Under the pieces are notes generated by a model that was given only the letters and a program-made list of their open reading frames with translations, was not told the DNA's origin and made no database searches. Source: Candidatus Methylopumilus planktonicus (GTDB taxonomy: Bacteria; Pseudomonadota; Gammaproteobacteria; Burkholderiales; Methylophilaceae). Taken from it: 64,000 nucleotides of DNA. The translations under genes and the position numbers were made by a program. This document shows, one piece after another, positions 32,810 through 42,435 of this stretch (position 1 is the stretch's first letter; each line of letters starts with the position of its first letter). The stretch lies in the NCBI RefSeq assembly GCF_006364715.1, contig NZ_CP040984.1, positions 248,001 to 312,000 on the forward strand. The letters are read 5' to 3'.

Positions 32810-34345
32810 ATGAATCTTCTTAAAGCACTCGCAACCGTCGGAAGCATGACTTTCGTATCAAGAATTTTAGGTTTTGTGAGGGATAGCTTGATCGCCAAAA
32901 CCTTTGGCGCGGGTATGGAAACAGATGCTTTTTTTGTGGCTTTCAAAATTCCCAATCTATTAAGGCGCATTTCAGCAGAGGGCGCTTTCTCCCAAGCCTT
33001 TGTCCCTATCCTTGCTGAGTATAAAAACAAACGTAGTTATGAGGCGACACACCTCTTGATTAATCACGTATGTTCATTATTAAGTCTTTTTCTAATAGCG
33101 ATTACATGCATTGGTATTTTTGCGGCACCTTGGCTTGTCTATATTAGTGCGCCAGGTTTTATTGAGCATTCTGAAAAGTTTCAGCTCACTGTTGATTTAT
33201 TAAGGATCACCTTTCCTTATATCTTTTTTATTTCCTTAGTGTCTATGGCTGGCGGCATTCTGAACACTTTCAATAAATTCTCAGTGCCTGCTTTAACGCC
33301 TGTATGGCTTAATTTGTCTTTTATTTTTGCAGCATTATTTTTTGCCGATTATTTTGATCGGCCTATTCTGGTATTAGCTTGGGCTGTATTTGTTGGAGGT
33401 GTCCTCCAGTTAATTTTTCAAATTCCCTTTTTAAGAGAAATTGGGTTTATTCCTAAATATCAGTTAGATCTTAAAGATGAAGGTGTGTGGAGGATTATTA
33501 AAATCATGGGACCTGCAATCTTTGGGGTATCTATAGCGCAACTATCATTGCTTGTTAATACTATCTTTGCATCCTTTCTTGAGACTGGAAGTGTTTCATG
33601 GCTTTATTATGCTGATCGACTCATGGAGTTTCCAGCAGGCGTTTTAGGAGTAGCACTGGGCACGATTTTACTTCCAAGTCTTTCGAAATCTTTTTCAGGC
33701 AAAGATCAAAAAGAATACTCAGGCTTACTTGATTGGGGGCTACGACTCACTTTTATTCTTGCAGCGCCTGCGGCTGTTGCATTGGCTGTGTTATCACTCC
33801 CTTTAATTGCAACCTTATTTCACTATGGCGCTTTTAATACGCATGACGTTTTGATGACCCAACAAGCTACCATTGCATACAGCTTTGGACTGATGGGCCT
33901 CATCATGATTAAAGTATTAGCACCTGGATTTTATGCAAGACAGAATATTAAAACGCCAGTCAAAATTGCACTATTTACTTTATTCTCGACACAGTTCATG
34001 AATATGATATTTATTGGGCAGTTTAAACATGCAGGTTTGGCTCTCGCGATTGGTTTAGGAGCGTGCCTAAATGCAAGTCTCCTTTATTATCATTTAAGAA
34101 AAGGTAATTATTACAAACCACATGCAGGATGGGGGCAATTTTTAATAAAACTTTTTGTGGCTTTAGTTTTAATGGGCCTCACTTTGTTTTATTTAAAAGG
34201 AGATTCAACGCTTTGGCTTGAGTTTTCTATTTCAAAAAGATTGATTTACTTAGTGATGCTCATTCTTGCCGGGTCTGTTGTTTACTTTGGTTCACTATGG
34301 ATGATGGGATTAAGACTTCAATCATTCATTCGAAGAGCTATTTAA
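32810..34345 (+). CDS. murJ: lipid II flippase MurJ (MviN)
   Basis: A 511-residue polytopic protein with about 13-14 membrane segments. It starts MNLLKALATVGSMTFVSRIL and has the family motif FGAGMETDAFFVAFKIPNLLRR with RRISAEGAFSQAFVP. MurJ moves lipid II across the inner membrane for peptidoglycan synthesis. It is followed by ribF, ileS and lspA in the classic order. Confidence 0.95.
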   Translation: MNLLKALATVGSMTFVSRILGFVRDSLIAKTFGAGMETDAFFVAFKIPNLLRRISAEGAFSQAFVPILAEYKNKRSYEATHLLINHVCSLLSLFLIAITCIGIFAAPWLVYISAPGFIEHSEKFQLTVDLLRITFPYIFFISLVSMAGGILNTFNKFSVPALTPVWLNLSFIFAALFFADYFDRPILVLAWAVFVGGVLQLIFQIPFLREIGFIPKYQLDLKDEGVWRIIKIMGPAIFGVSIAQLSLLVNTIFASFLETGSVSWLYYADRLMEFPAGVLGVALGTILLPSLSKSFSGKDQKEYSGLLDWGLRLTFILAAPAAVALAVLSLPLIATLFHYGAFNTHDVLMTQQATIAYSFGLMGLIMIKVLAPGFYARQNIKTPVKIALFTLFSTQFMNMIFIGQFKHAGLALAIGLGACLNASLLYYHLRKGNYYKPHAGWGQFLIKLFVALVLMGLTLFYLKGDSTLWLEFSISKRLIYLVMLILAGSVVYFGSLWMMGLRLQSFIRRAI

Positions 34346-34354
34346 GTTTTTGTG

Positions 34355-35251
34355 ATGCAAGTCTTTCGCCATTTTCCACTAAGTTTAGAAACGCCTATTG
34401 GCCTGACTATTGGCAATTTTGATGGTGTTCATATAGGTCATCAAGCGCTTATTCAAAAACTTATACAGGAATCTAAAAGAAGAAAAATTACACCATCGGT
34501 GATGACTTTTGAACCGCATCCCAAAGAATTCTTTGTGCCCGAAAACGCACCTACTCGACTTACGAGCTTAAGAGAAAAGCTAGAGTTTTTTTTAAGCTGC
34601 GGCGTTCAAAATGTTTTTGTTTGTGCCTTTAATAAAAAATTTGCAAGTATTTCTAGTGAAGTGTTTATGCATCAAATATTAAAAGAGCAATTAAAAACAA
34701 AAATCATCATCGTAGGAGATGATTTCCGTTTTGGAGCTCAAAGATTAGCGGGCATAGAAGATTTAAGAAAAAGTGGATTTGAATTATTCGAAATTCCAGA
34801 AATTAATGTGAAAGGCAAGCGCGTATCAAGTACATCAATTAGAGAAGCGCTTAATGAGGGCCGTATTAAGTCAGTCACTGCATTCTTAGGAAGGCCTTAC
34901 ACGATTAGTGGAAAAGTGGTTGAAGGTGACAAGCGCGGAAGGCAAATGGGCTTCCCAACTGCTAATATTCATATGAAGCATACGAGACCTGCGCTAACAG
35001 GGGTATATGCGGTAAAATTAGGGAATAGAAAAGGCGTTGCTAATCTTGGAATCAGACCTACAGTTGCAGGCATCCCAAAACTTTTACTAGAAGTTCATTT
35101 GCTTAATTTCAATGAAGACATTTATGGACAGCATGTTCAGGTTACTTTCATGGAAAAGATTAGAGATGAAATGAAATTTGAAAATATTAATGCACTCATT
35201 GAACAAATTAAAAAAGATGTAGTTTATGCAACACGTTATTTTGAAAAATAA
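34355..35251 (+). CDS. ribF: bifunctional riboflavin kinase / FAD synthetase
   Basis: A protein of about 298 residues. The N-terminal adenylyltransferase has TIGNFDGVHIGHQ and FRFGAQR; the C-terminal kinase has GRQMGFPTANI and GVYAVKLG. It converts riboflavin to FMN and FAD, for which RibH at 15.6 kb makes the precursor. ATG 34355 is preferred to GTG 34352. It lies six bases before ileS. Confidence 0.95.
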   Translation: MQVFRHFPLSLETPIGLTIGNFDGVHIGHQALIQKLIQESKRRKITPSVMTFEPHPKEFFVPENAPTRLTSLREKLEFFLSCGVQNVFVCAFNKKFASISSEVFMHQILKEQLKTKIIIVGDDFRFGAQRLAGIEDLRKSGFELFEIPEINVKGKRVSSTSIREALNEGRIKSVTAFLGRPYTISGKVVEGDKRGRQMGFPTANIHMKHTRPALTGVYAVKLGNRKGVANLGIRPTVAGIPKLLLEVHLLNFNEDIYGQHVQVTFMEKIRDEMKFENINALIEQIKKDVVYATRYFEK

Positions 35252-35256
35252 AATAT

Positions 35257-38028
35257 ATGCCCGAAGAAAATAAATATCAATTAAATTTGCCAGACACGCC
35301 ATTTCCCATGCGAGGAGATCTTGCTAAAAGAGAGCCTCTTTGGGTAAAGCGCTGGCAGGAACTTAAGCTTTATCAGAAAATTAGACAAAAAAGAAAAGGT
35401 GCTAAAAAATTCATTTTGCATGATGGCCCGCCTTATGCAAACGGAGATATTCATATTGGGCATGCTGTTAATAAAATCTTAAAAGATATTATTGTTAAAT
35501 CTAAAACCTTATCTGGGTTTGATGCGCCTTATGTCCCAGGGTGGGATTGTCATGGACTTCCAATTGAGCTTGTTGTGGAAAAATTGCATGGCAAAAATAT
35601 TGATCCTAAAAAATTTAGAGAACTCTGTCGCGAATATGCAGCAACGCAAGTTGAAAAACAAAAAAATGATTTTATACGTTTAGGCGTATTAGGGGATTGG
35701 AATCAACCCTACCTCACAATGAATTTTCAAACCGAAGCGGATATCATAAGATCGCTCGGACATATTCATCAAAATGGATACCTCTACCAAGGAAGTAAGC
35801 CTGTGCATTGGTGTGTTGATTGTGGTTCAGCATTAGCTGAGGCTGAAGTAGAGTATGAAGATAAAACTTCACCTACGATTGATGTGGGGTTTAAAGTTAC
35901 AGACGGCGATATTTTAAAAAATATATTCAATGCTAAAGAAGTAAAAGATACATTCGCAGTTATTTGGACAACGACACCTTGGACGCTTCCAGCAAACCAG
36001 GCCGTATGCGTTCATCCTGAATTAAATTACGGTTTATATAGCACTGAAAAAGGTAATCTTATCCTTGCTGAAGATTTGGCTGAAAAAAATCTTACGCATT
36101 ATGGCTTTGCATCTTTCAAGAAATTAGCCTCATGTAAAGGTCAAGCTTTAGAGCATCTCCAACTCAGCCACCCGTTTTATAAAAAAAATGTACCTATCAT
36201 ATGTGGCGACCACGTCACTCTAGAAGCTGGAACTGGGCTAGTTCATACAGCCCCTGCACATGGGCTAGAGGACTATGCGGTTGGTATGCAATATCAATTG
36301 CCTGTAGATAACCCAGTCAATGAAGAAGGAAAGTTTTATTCCTTTGTGGAGCAGTTTGCAGGTGAAAGTATTTGGGAGGCCAATAAAAAAATTATTGAAA
36401 CATTAGACGTGAATCAATGCTTATTTGCTTCTAAGAAATTATCACATAGCTACCCACATTGTTGGCGTCATAAAACACCAGTAATTTTCAGAGCTACACG
36501 TCAATGGTTTGTTGGCATGAATCAAGAAAATAATAAAAAGACATTACGTGAGAAAGCAAACGAAGCAGTCAGTCATACCACTTTCTATCCTGAATGGGGA
36601 AAAGCGCGCTTAGAGGCTATGATTAAAAATCGTCCTGACTGGTGCGTTTCGCGCCAAAGAAATTGGGGCGTTCCTATGCCACTTTTTGTTCATAAAGAAA
36701 CTTACGAATTACATCCGCGTACCCATGAACTAACTGAATTAGTTGCTAAGGAAGTTGAGAAATCAGGTATCGAAGCTTGGTTTAATTTAGATGCTAAAGC
36801 ATTACTTGGCGAAGATGCTAATCAATATAAAAAAATAAGCGACACATTAGATGTGTGGTTTGATTCAGGAACGACACATGCTTCTGTTCTAAAAAAACGT
36901 GAAGACCTATCTTATCCAGCTGATCTTTATCTAGAGGGTTCAGATCAACATCGGGGTTGGTTCCAATCAAGCTTACTCACAGGCTGTGCAATCGATGGAA
37001 GAGCACCTTATGAATCACTTCTAACGCATGGTTTCGTTGTTGATGGCAGTGGTCATAAGATGAGCAAATCTAAGGGCAACGTCGTAGCCCCGCAAAAAGT
37101 CATGGATCAATATGGAGCTGATATTTTAAGATTCTGGGTAGCTTCCACCGACTATTCTGGCGAACTTACTATTTCAGATGAAATTTTAAAGCGAGTTGCT
37201 GAAGGGTATAGGCGTATACGAAATACCTTACGCTTTTTGCTAGCCAACCTTGGCGACTTTGATGCTAAAAAAGATTTACTTCCTGTAAAGGAATGGCTAT
37301 CGATAGATCGCTATGCACTGCATTTAACTCATCAGCTTCAAGAACGAATTAAAAAAGACTATGCATCTTATGAGTTTCATTTAGGCATGCAAAAATTTGT
37401 AAGTTTTTGCTCTGAGGATTTGGGTGGATTCTATCTTGATATTTTGAAAGATCGTCTTTATACATCAGCCGAAAATTCAAAAGCAAGACGAGCTGCGCAA
37501 AGCGCAATCTTCCATATTACACATTCCTTAATGCGATTGATGGCACCTGTTCTAAGCTTTACAGCAGATGAAATTTGGCAGATTCTCATGCCAGAAAGTG
37601 ATGAATTAGTTTTTATGGATACATGGTATGACCTACCACCTCACGATTTGGACGCAAGGGAATTGCTAGCATGGGAGCATATTATTCATGTACGTGCAAT
37701 TGCTAATAAAAAAATTGAAGAGTTACGTGAAAAAGGATTAGTAGGCTCTTCACTTCAGGCTGAGATTGATATCTACGCTTCAGGTGAAATTTATGAATCT
37801 TTAGAGACGCTTCATGAAGATCTTAAGTTTTCGATGATTACTTCGCATGCAAAACTTCATGAAAGACAAGGTGATCTTCATATTGATGTCTTTGCAAGTG
37901 ACCATAAAAAATGTGATCGATGCTGGCATTATCGCAAAGAAGTTGGATCGCATCATGAACATCCAACGATTTGCAATCGATGCATCAGTAATCTTTTTGA
38001 AAAAGGCGAACTAAGATCGCATGCGTAA
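35257..38028 (+). CDS. ileS: isoleucyl-tRNA synthetase
   Basis: A 923-residue class Ia synthetase. It has the HIGH motif in PPYANGDIHIGHAVNK, an editing domain with WTTTPWTLPANQAV, KMSKSKGN in GHKMSKSKGNVV, and a C-terminal zinc finger CDRCWHYR...CNRCISNL. It charges tRNA-Ile and edits valine. Its end overlaps the lspA start by eight bases. Confidence 0.97.
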   Translation: MPEENKYQLNLPDTPFPMRGDLAKREPLWVKRWQELKLYQKIRQKRKGAKKFILHDGPPYANGDIHIGHAVNKILKDIIVKSKTLSGFDAPYVPGWDCHGLPIELVVEKLHGKNIDPKKFRELCREYAATQVEKQKNDFIRLGVLGDWNQPYLTMNFQTEADIIRSLGHIHQNGYLYQGSKPVHWCVDCGSALAEAEVEYEDKTSPTIDVGFKVTDGDILKNIFNAKEVKDTFAVIWTTTPWTLPANQAVCVHPELNYGLYSTEKGNLILAEDLAEKNLTHYGFASFKKLASCKGQALEHLQLSHPFYKKNVPIICGDHVTLEAGTGLVHTAPAHGLEDYAVGMQYQLPVDNPVNEEGKFYSFVEQFAGESIWEANKKIIETLDVNQCLFASKKLSHSYPHCWRHKTPVIFRATRQWFVGMNQENNKKTLREKANEAVSHTTFYPEWGKARLEAMIKNRPDWCVSRQRNWGVPMPLFVHKETYELHPRTHELTELVAKEVEKSGIEAWFNLDAKALLGEDANQYKKISDTLDVWFDSGTTHASVLKKREDLSYPADLYLEGSDQHRGWFQSSLLTGCAIDGRAPYESLLTHGFVVDGSGHKMSKSKGNVVAPQKVMDQYGADILRFWVASTDYSGELTISDEILKRVAEGYRRIRNTLRFLLANLGDFDAKKDLLPVKEWLSIDRYALHLTHQLQERIKKDYASYEFHLGMQKFVSFCSEDLGGFYLDILKDRLYTSAENSKARRAAQSAIFHITHSLMRLMAPVLSFTADEIWQILMPESDELVFMDTWYDLPPHDLDARELLAWEHIIHVRAIANKKIEELREKGLVGSSLQAEIDIYASGEIYESLETLHEDLKFSMITSHAKLHERQGDLHIDVFASDHKKCDRCWHYRKEVGSHHEHPTICNRCISNLFEKGELRSHA

Positions 38029-38488
38029 ATATATTTCGATTGCTTTATCGATTGTTATTCTGGATCTCATATCCAAACAATGGATATTTAATCACTTAGA
38101 TTTAGGAAACGCTTTAGTGGTGAACTCGTTTCTTAATATTGTACATTTTCAAAATACGGGAGCCGCCTTTAGCTTTTTAAGTGAAGCATCCGGCTGGCAG
38201 AGATATTTCTTTATAGGTATTTCATCTGCCGCAATTTTTATCATTACCCGATTAATTCATCAGCGTTTAAAACAGCCACTACTGTGTTTAGCACTTTCTT
38301 TTATTCTTGGTGGAGCCGCAGGTAACTTGTGTGACAGAAGCTATTATGGTTTTGTCATAGATTTCATTTATCTTCACTATGAAGGACTTTATTGGCCAGC
38401 ATTTAATGTGGCAGATAGTTTTATTTCGACCGGTGTCGCTTTAATTCTTTATGATGCATTTAAAAACAAAAAACCTTTATTAAGTTAA
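38021..38488 (+). CDS. lspA: lipoprotein signal peptidase
   Basis: A 155-residue membrane aspartyl protease with four helices. Catalytic Asp residues lie in NLCDRSYYGFVIDF and FNVADSFISTG; FQNTGAAFSFL is also conserved. It cleaves prolipoproteins after lipidation; LptE (56.7 kb) is a candidate substrate. Translationally overlapped with ileS. Confidence 0.95.
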   Translation: MRKYISIALSIVILDLISKQWIFNHLDLGNALVVNSFLNIVHFQNTGAAFSFLSEASGWQRYFFIGISSAAIFIITRLIHQRLKQPLLCLALSFILGGAAGNLCDRSYYGFVIDFIYLHYEGLYWPAFNVADSFISTGVALILYDAFKNKKPLLS

Positions 38489-38546
38489 TCATGCCTGTGA
38501 AAAAGAAATTGATTTAAACTGGCAATTCTTGTTAAACTTAAAAAAT

Positions 38547-38924
38547 ATGAAAAATGCATACAAAAAAATAGGTAGTTGGATTGCGATTTTTGCAATGCTT
38601 TTAACATCCTTTATGCCATTAATTTCACACGCAATTGAGTCACAAAATAATCTTGATAATTTAGAGAAAATTTGTACTTCTCAAGGCGTTAAGTTTGTTT
38701 CGACGCAAAATCAGAATCCAGATAAAAATCATGCAAATATTAATTTAACTCATTGTGCTTATTGTTCGACAACCTCAGACAAGAATTATTTACCAGAACG
38801 CGATATCCAATTAGGATTGACTTTAATTCCTAGCGCTGCGAAATTTTTCCTAGAATACGAATCCCCAATACTTCAGTCCTACTTTAGATCCTCTCACCCT
38901 CCTCAAGCCCCGCCCTCTATTTAA
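38547..38924 (+). CDS. small secreted DUF2946-like protein
   Basis: A 125-residue protein with an N-terminal signal/anchor (about 8-28, ending SHA). It has a central THCAYC motif (about residues 70-75) and a proline-rich tail, SSHPPQAPPSI. These match the DUF2946 pattern, a group often found beside TonB-dependent copper receptors. ATG 38547 is chosen; an upstream TTG at 38529 lacks support. The HxxxC-x2-C character suggests metal binding (inference). It opens the candidate metal locus and is followed 67 bases later by the receptor. Confidence 0.68.
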   Translation: MKNAYKKIGSWIAIFAMLLTSFMPLISHAIESQNNLDNLEKICTSQGVKFVSTQNQNPDKNHANINLTHCAYCSTTSDKNYLPERDIQLGLTLIPSAAKFFLEYESPILQSYFRSSHPPQAPPSI

Positions 38925-38991
38925 TCTATCTAGTAATGCATCATTTGTGCATAAATTTGCACAATTTTTTCTATTTTACGAGATTGATTAA

Positions 38992-41259
38992 ATGCTTATG
39001 AGGAAGATTATTCCTGCTATTTTATATTTACTTGTTATGCCGTTAGCTTTTTCTGGAGAGACATCTGATTTAGTGACCGGTACTATTACAGTCAAAGATT
39101 CTTTTGTCGATAGCCGTATCATGAAATTTCCAGCTACCGTTGAAACTTATGACAAAAAGCAAATTGAAGAGAGTGTTAACGCTGCAACACCAGCACAGAC
39201 TTTAAAATACCTACCCAGTATTCAAGTGAGGGAGAGATCTATTGGAGATAGAAACGGTATTATTTCGTCAAGAACTATAGGAAGCATATCTAGCGCACAA
39301 AGCATGCTTTATGCAGATGGCGTCCTTTTATCTAATTTACTTGGGAATTCTTTTTCATATCCTCCAAGATGGGGCATGGTAAATCCGGAAGAAATTCAAA
39401 GGATAAGTATGATGTATGGTCCTTTTTCTTCACTTTATGCTGGAAATTCAATGGGTGGAGTGATCAATATCGAAACAAGCATGCCTGAAAGATTAGAAGC
39501 TCATGCCGGAGTACAAAGTTTTATCCAAAATTTTAAGCTTTATGGCACAGATCAAACCAAGATTGGTAACCGTGAATTTTTTTCTATAGGTAATAAAGTC
39601 AATGATTTCAGTTTTTGGGCGAGTATGAATAGACTTGAAAATACGGCACAGCCCCTTGATTTTTCGGTTGCCAATCTCAGTTCAACTGCAGCAGGAGGCG
39701 CAACTCTTGTGACAGGCGCTTATCAGGATAAAGGCATTTCAAATCAGGATAGAGTAATTTTTGGTGCAACAGCAATCGATACTTCTATTCAGACAAATGG
39801 AAAATTTAAAGGTCAGTATGAATTCTTAAATCAATCTAAGCTCACTTATACGATTGGTTTATGGGATCTTGATAGCAGACAGAATGTACAAAGTTATATT
39901 AAGGATAGCGACGGCAATTCAATTTACGGTGGAGATGTGAACTTTAATAATAAAAAATATAGTTTAGCAAGAATGAATCCAGCTCAGGCAGAAGCGTTTC
40001 ACGTGATGCAATCGATTGATTTTAAATCTAATGATAAAGGTTTTTTTAATTGGCAAATGACACTATCTGATTATAATTACTCTAAGGACTTGAGTAATCG
40101 ATCAAATTTAACTGGAACCTCTAATACCAATCCTTATATTACAAAAACCGGACAGATCACAGACCTTGCAGGTACGGGTTGGACAGTATTCGATAGTCGC
40201 ATCACATTGCGTCCAAAAGATCACACCATTGATCTCGGCTACCACTTAGATTACTATCAGCTAAGGCAAATAGTAAATGCATCTATTGATTGGATGGGCT
40301 CACAAAAAGGAACTTTTAGTTCCTTATCTTCCGGTAATACAAAAACTCATGCTGTTTATGTTCAAGATAAATGGCAAATAACGCCGTTATGGTCGCTTAC
40401 ATTGGGAGCTCGTCAAGAGCATTATGAAGCTTATGATGGAGTAAACCAAAATACTACTCTTGCTAGGTATGAGGATAGATCAAGAAATACGTTTTCTCCA
40501 AAGGTGTCCTTGAGTTTTGAACCTATACCAGCATGGGGGTTTCGAGCCGCCTTTGGTAAGGCATACAGATTTCCAACCGTTACCGAGCTATTCCAACAGC
40601 TGACAGTAAGTAATACCATTGTTACGAATAATCCAAATTTAAAACCTGAAGAGATTTATTCTAGTGAAATCACAGCAGAGCGACGCTTTGCAAATGGCCT
40701 TGCAAGGGCAAGTCTTTTTAGGGAAGATAGGTATGACGCGTTAATTTCACAAACAAATGTTTCACCCGTTCCACCATTAACAAATTCAACTTCCTATGTT
40801 CAGAATGTAGACCATGTCAGAATATATGGCATAGAACTAGCAACCGAATGGAAAAATGCAATGATCCCTAAACTTGATTTGCTAGCTAACGCAACTTTAA
40901 CTGACTCAGAGATTTTGAAAAATGATGCAGCATCTTCGTATATTAATAAAAAGGTACCCCGCATCCCAAGGCAGCTTTATAAAGCTGTAGCAACTTATAG
41001 AGTCAGTGAAGATTTTACAATGAGTTTAGCTGCCAGATATAGCGGACGTCAATTTATAGAATTAAATAATTCAGATATCAATCCAGAGACATATCAAGGC
41101 GCTAGCCGATTACTATTTGTAGATGCTAAAGCAAATTATAAATTTAAAGACAGATGGACAGCTTCACTGGGAGCAGATAATATTTTTAATGATCAGGCTT
41201 ATGTTCATCACCCACTTTCTCAAAGAACAGGCTATGCGCAAATTAAATTTGATTATTAA
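38992..41259 (+). CDS. TonB-dependent outer-membrane receptor (candidate metal uptake)
   Basis: A 755-residue receptor with a signal peptide (to about residue 21) and a TonB-box-like stretch, TGTITVKDS. The plug domain (about 45-155) includes MLYADGVLLSN and MMYGPFSSLYAGNSMGGVINIET. A beta-barrel of about 22 strands follows, with NPNLKPEEIYSSEITAE and a C-terminal strand ending in aromatic Y. It imports a ligand with energy from TonB. No TonB or ExbBD genes are in the window. The DUF2946 neighbour suggests copper, but the ligand could be a metallophore or another substrate. Confidence 0.85.
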   Translation: MLMRKIIPAILYLLVMPLAFSGETSDLVTGTITVKDSFVDSRIMKFPATVETYDKKQIEESVNAATPAQTLKYLPSIQVRERSIGDRNGIISSRTIGSISSAQSMLYADGVLLSNLLGNSFSYPPRWGMVNPEEIQRISMMYGPFSSLYAGNSMGGVINIETSMPERLEAHAGVQSFIQNFKLYGTDQTKIGNREFFSIGNKVNDFSFWASMNRLENTAQPLDFSVANLSSTAAGGATLVTGAYQDKGISNQDRVIFGATAIDTSIQTNGKFKGQYEFLNQSKLTYTIGLWDLDSRQNVQSYIKDSDGNSIYGGDVNFNNKKYSLARMNPAQAEAFHVMQSIDFKSNDKGFFNWQMTLSDYNYSKDLSNRSNLTGTSNTNPYITKTGQITDLAGTGWTVFDSRITLRPKDHTIDLGYHLDYYQLRQIVNASIDWMGSQKGTFSSLSSGNTKTHAVYVQDKWQITPLWSLTLGARQEHYEAYDGVNQNTTLARYEDRSRNTFSPKVSLSFEPIPAWGFRAAFGKAYRFPTVTELFQQLTVSNTIVTNNPNLKPEEIYSSEITAERRFANGLARASLFREDRYDALISQTNVSPVPPLTNSTSYVQNVDHVRIYGIELATEWKNAMIPKLDLLANATLTDSEILKNDAASSYINKKVPRIPRQLYKAVATYRVSEDFTMSLAARYSGRQFIELNNSDINPETYQGASRLLFVDAKANYKFKDRWTASLGADNIFNDQAYVHHPLSQRTGYAQIKFDY

Positions 41260-42430
41260 GTTTTTTAAAAAAATAATATTCTTACTGTTGATTTTATTCT
41301 GTGAGACGAGTTTTTCTCATGAGGGTCATAGTCATGGCCCTTCGGTTGTCGCTTCGGTCTCATTTGATAAGTCAGGAACTTTATGGCGAGTGAGAGAGCA
41401 GCAGGGATTTGTTATTGTTGACTCATCAAATGATCAAGGACTTAATTTCTCGAAATCTATAAATGTAAATACCGAACTTCAGAAAATAGGAACATCAGGA
41501 GACGCAAAACCTAAGATTGCTATTGGCCCTGAGGGGAATATTTATGTCACTTGGACTCAAACGCTCTCAAAGCCTTATACAGGCTATATATGGTTTGCAA
41601 GATCAAAAGATCATGGCAAAACTTTTGAATTACCTCAGATTGCTCACCAAGATAAGTCAGAAATTACACATCGTTTTGATGCTATCAATGTAAATAAAGA
41701 CGGGCGAATTTTTGTAGCATGGGTAGATAAGCGCGATTTAGAAAAAGCCAAACTGCAAAAAAAAGAAAAAGAGTATAAAGGGGCAGCCTTGTATTATGCA
41801 GTTTCAGAAAATTTTGGCGAATCATTTAAAATTGAAAGAAAAATTGTTGATAGTAGTTGTGAATGTTGCAGGATTGCTTTAACTAATGATAGTAAAGGAA
41901 ACGCCATTGCAATGTGGCGACAGCTTTATGATAAAGGCATTAGAGATCATGCAGTAGCTAAGATTGATATGAACGATAATATCGTTCTCAATAGAGCCAC
42001 TTTCGGTGGTTGGAAAATTGATGCATGCCCTCATCACGGCCCTGCAATATCTAGAGGGGGTGACTGGGGTTATCATATGGCTTGGTTTGATGGGGGAGAT
42101 AAAGCAGGTTTATTTTATGGACGAATAGATGGAGATGCTTGGGTAAGCTCTCCTGCTAAGAGATTTGGAAATGCTAACTTTCAGGCAGGTCATCCATCAC
42201 TATTAAGTATCAATGAAAAGGTTTATCTCGCATGGAAAGAGATAAATGAGTCAGGTAATTATATTGTTTTAGCTATTTCAGAGGATGGCGGGAAAAATTG
42301 GCTAGAAGCTAAAACAATCAAAAAGACTGAAGGGGCTTCAGACTATCCTGAACTTATTCAATTTAATAACAAAGCCTTTCTGTCTTGGAATACGATTAAA
42401 GATGGTTATCAATTAATGGCTCTTGAATAG
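41234..42430 (+). CDS. secreted BNR-type beta-propeller, His/Cys-rich
   Basis: A 398-residue protein with a signal peptide, then a His-rich mature start (SHEGHSHGP). The body shows sialidase-like Asp-box repeats (SKDHGKTF, SENFGESF, SEDGGKNW) and strands like GNIYVTWTQ, GRIFVAWVD. Cys/His clusters CECC near residue 213 and CPHHGPA near 260 suggest a metal or redox site. It lacks clear sialidase catalytic signatures, so sialidase activity is unlikely. The start is ATG 41234 inside the receptor's last codons (26-base overlap), so it is coupled to the receptor. Its exact role is unknown. Confidence 0.75.
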   Translation: MRKLNLIIKFFKKIIFLLLILFCETSFSHEGHSHGPSVVASVSFDKSGTLWRVREQQGFVIVDSSNDQGLNFSKSINVNTELQKIGTSGDAKPKIAIGPEGNIYVTWTQTLSKPYTGYIWFARSKDHGKTFELPQIAHQDKSEITHRFDAINVNKDGRIFVAWVDKRDLEKAKLQKKEKEYKGAALYYAVSENFGESFKIERKIVDSSCECCRIALTNDSKGNAIAMWRQLYDKGIRDHAVAKIDMNDNIVLNRATFGGWKIDACPHHGPAISRGGDWGYHMAWFDGGDKAGLFYGRIDGDAWVSSPAKRFGNANFQAGHPSLLSINEKVYLAWKEINESGNYIVLAISEDGGKNWLEAKTIKKTEGASDYPELIQFNNKAFLSWNTIKDGYQLMALE

Positions 42431-42435
42431 GCTGT

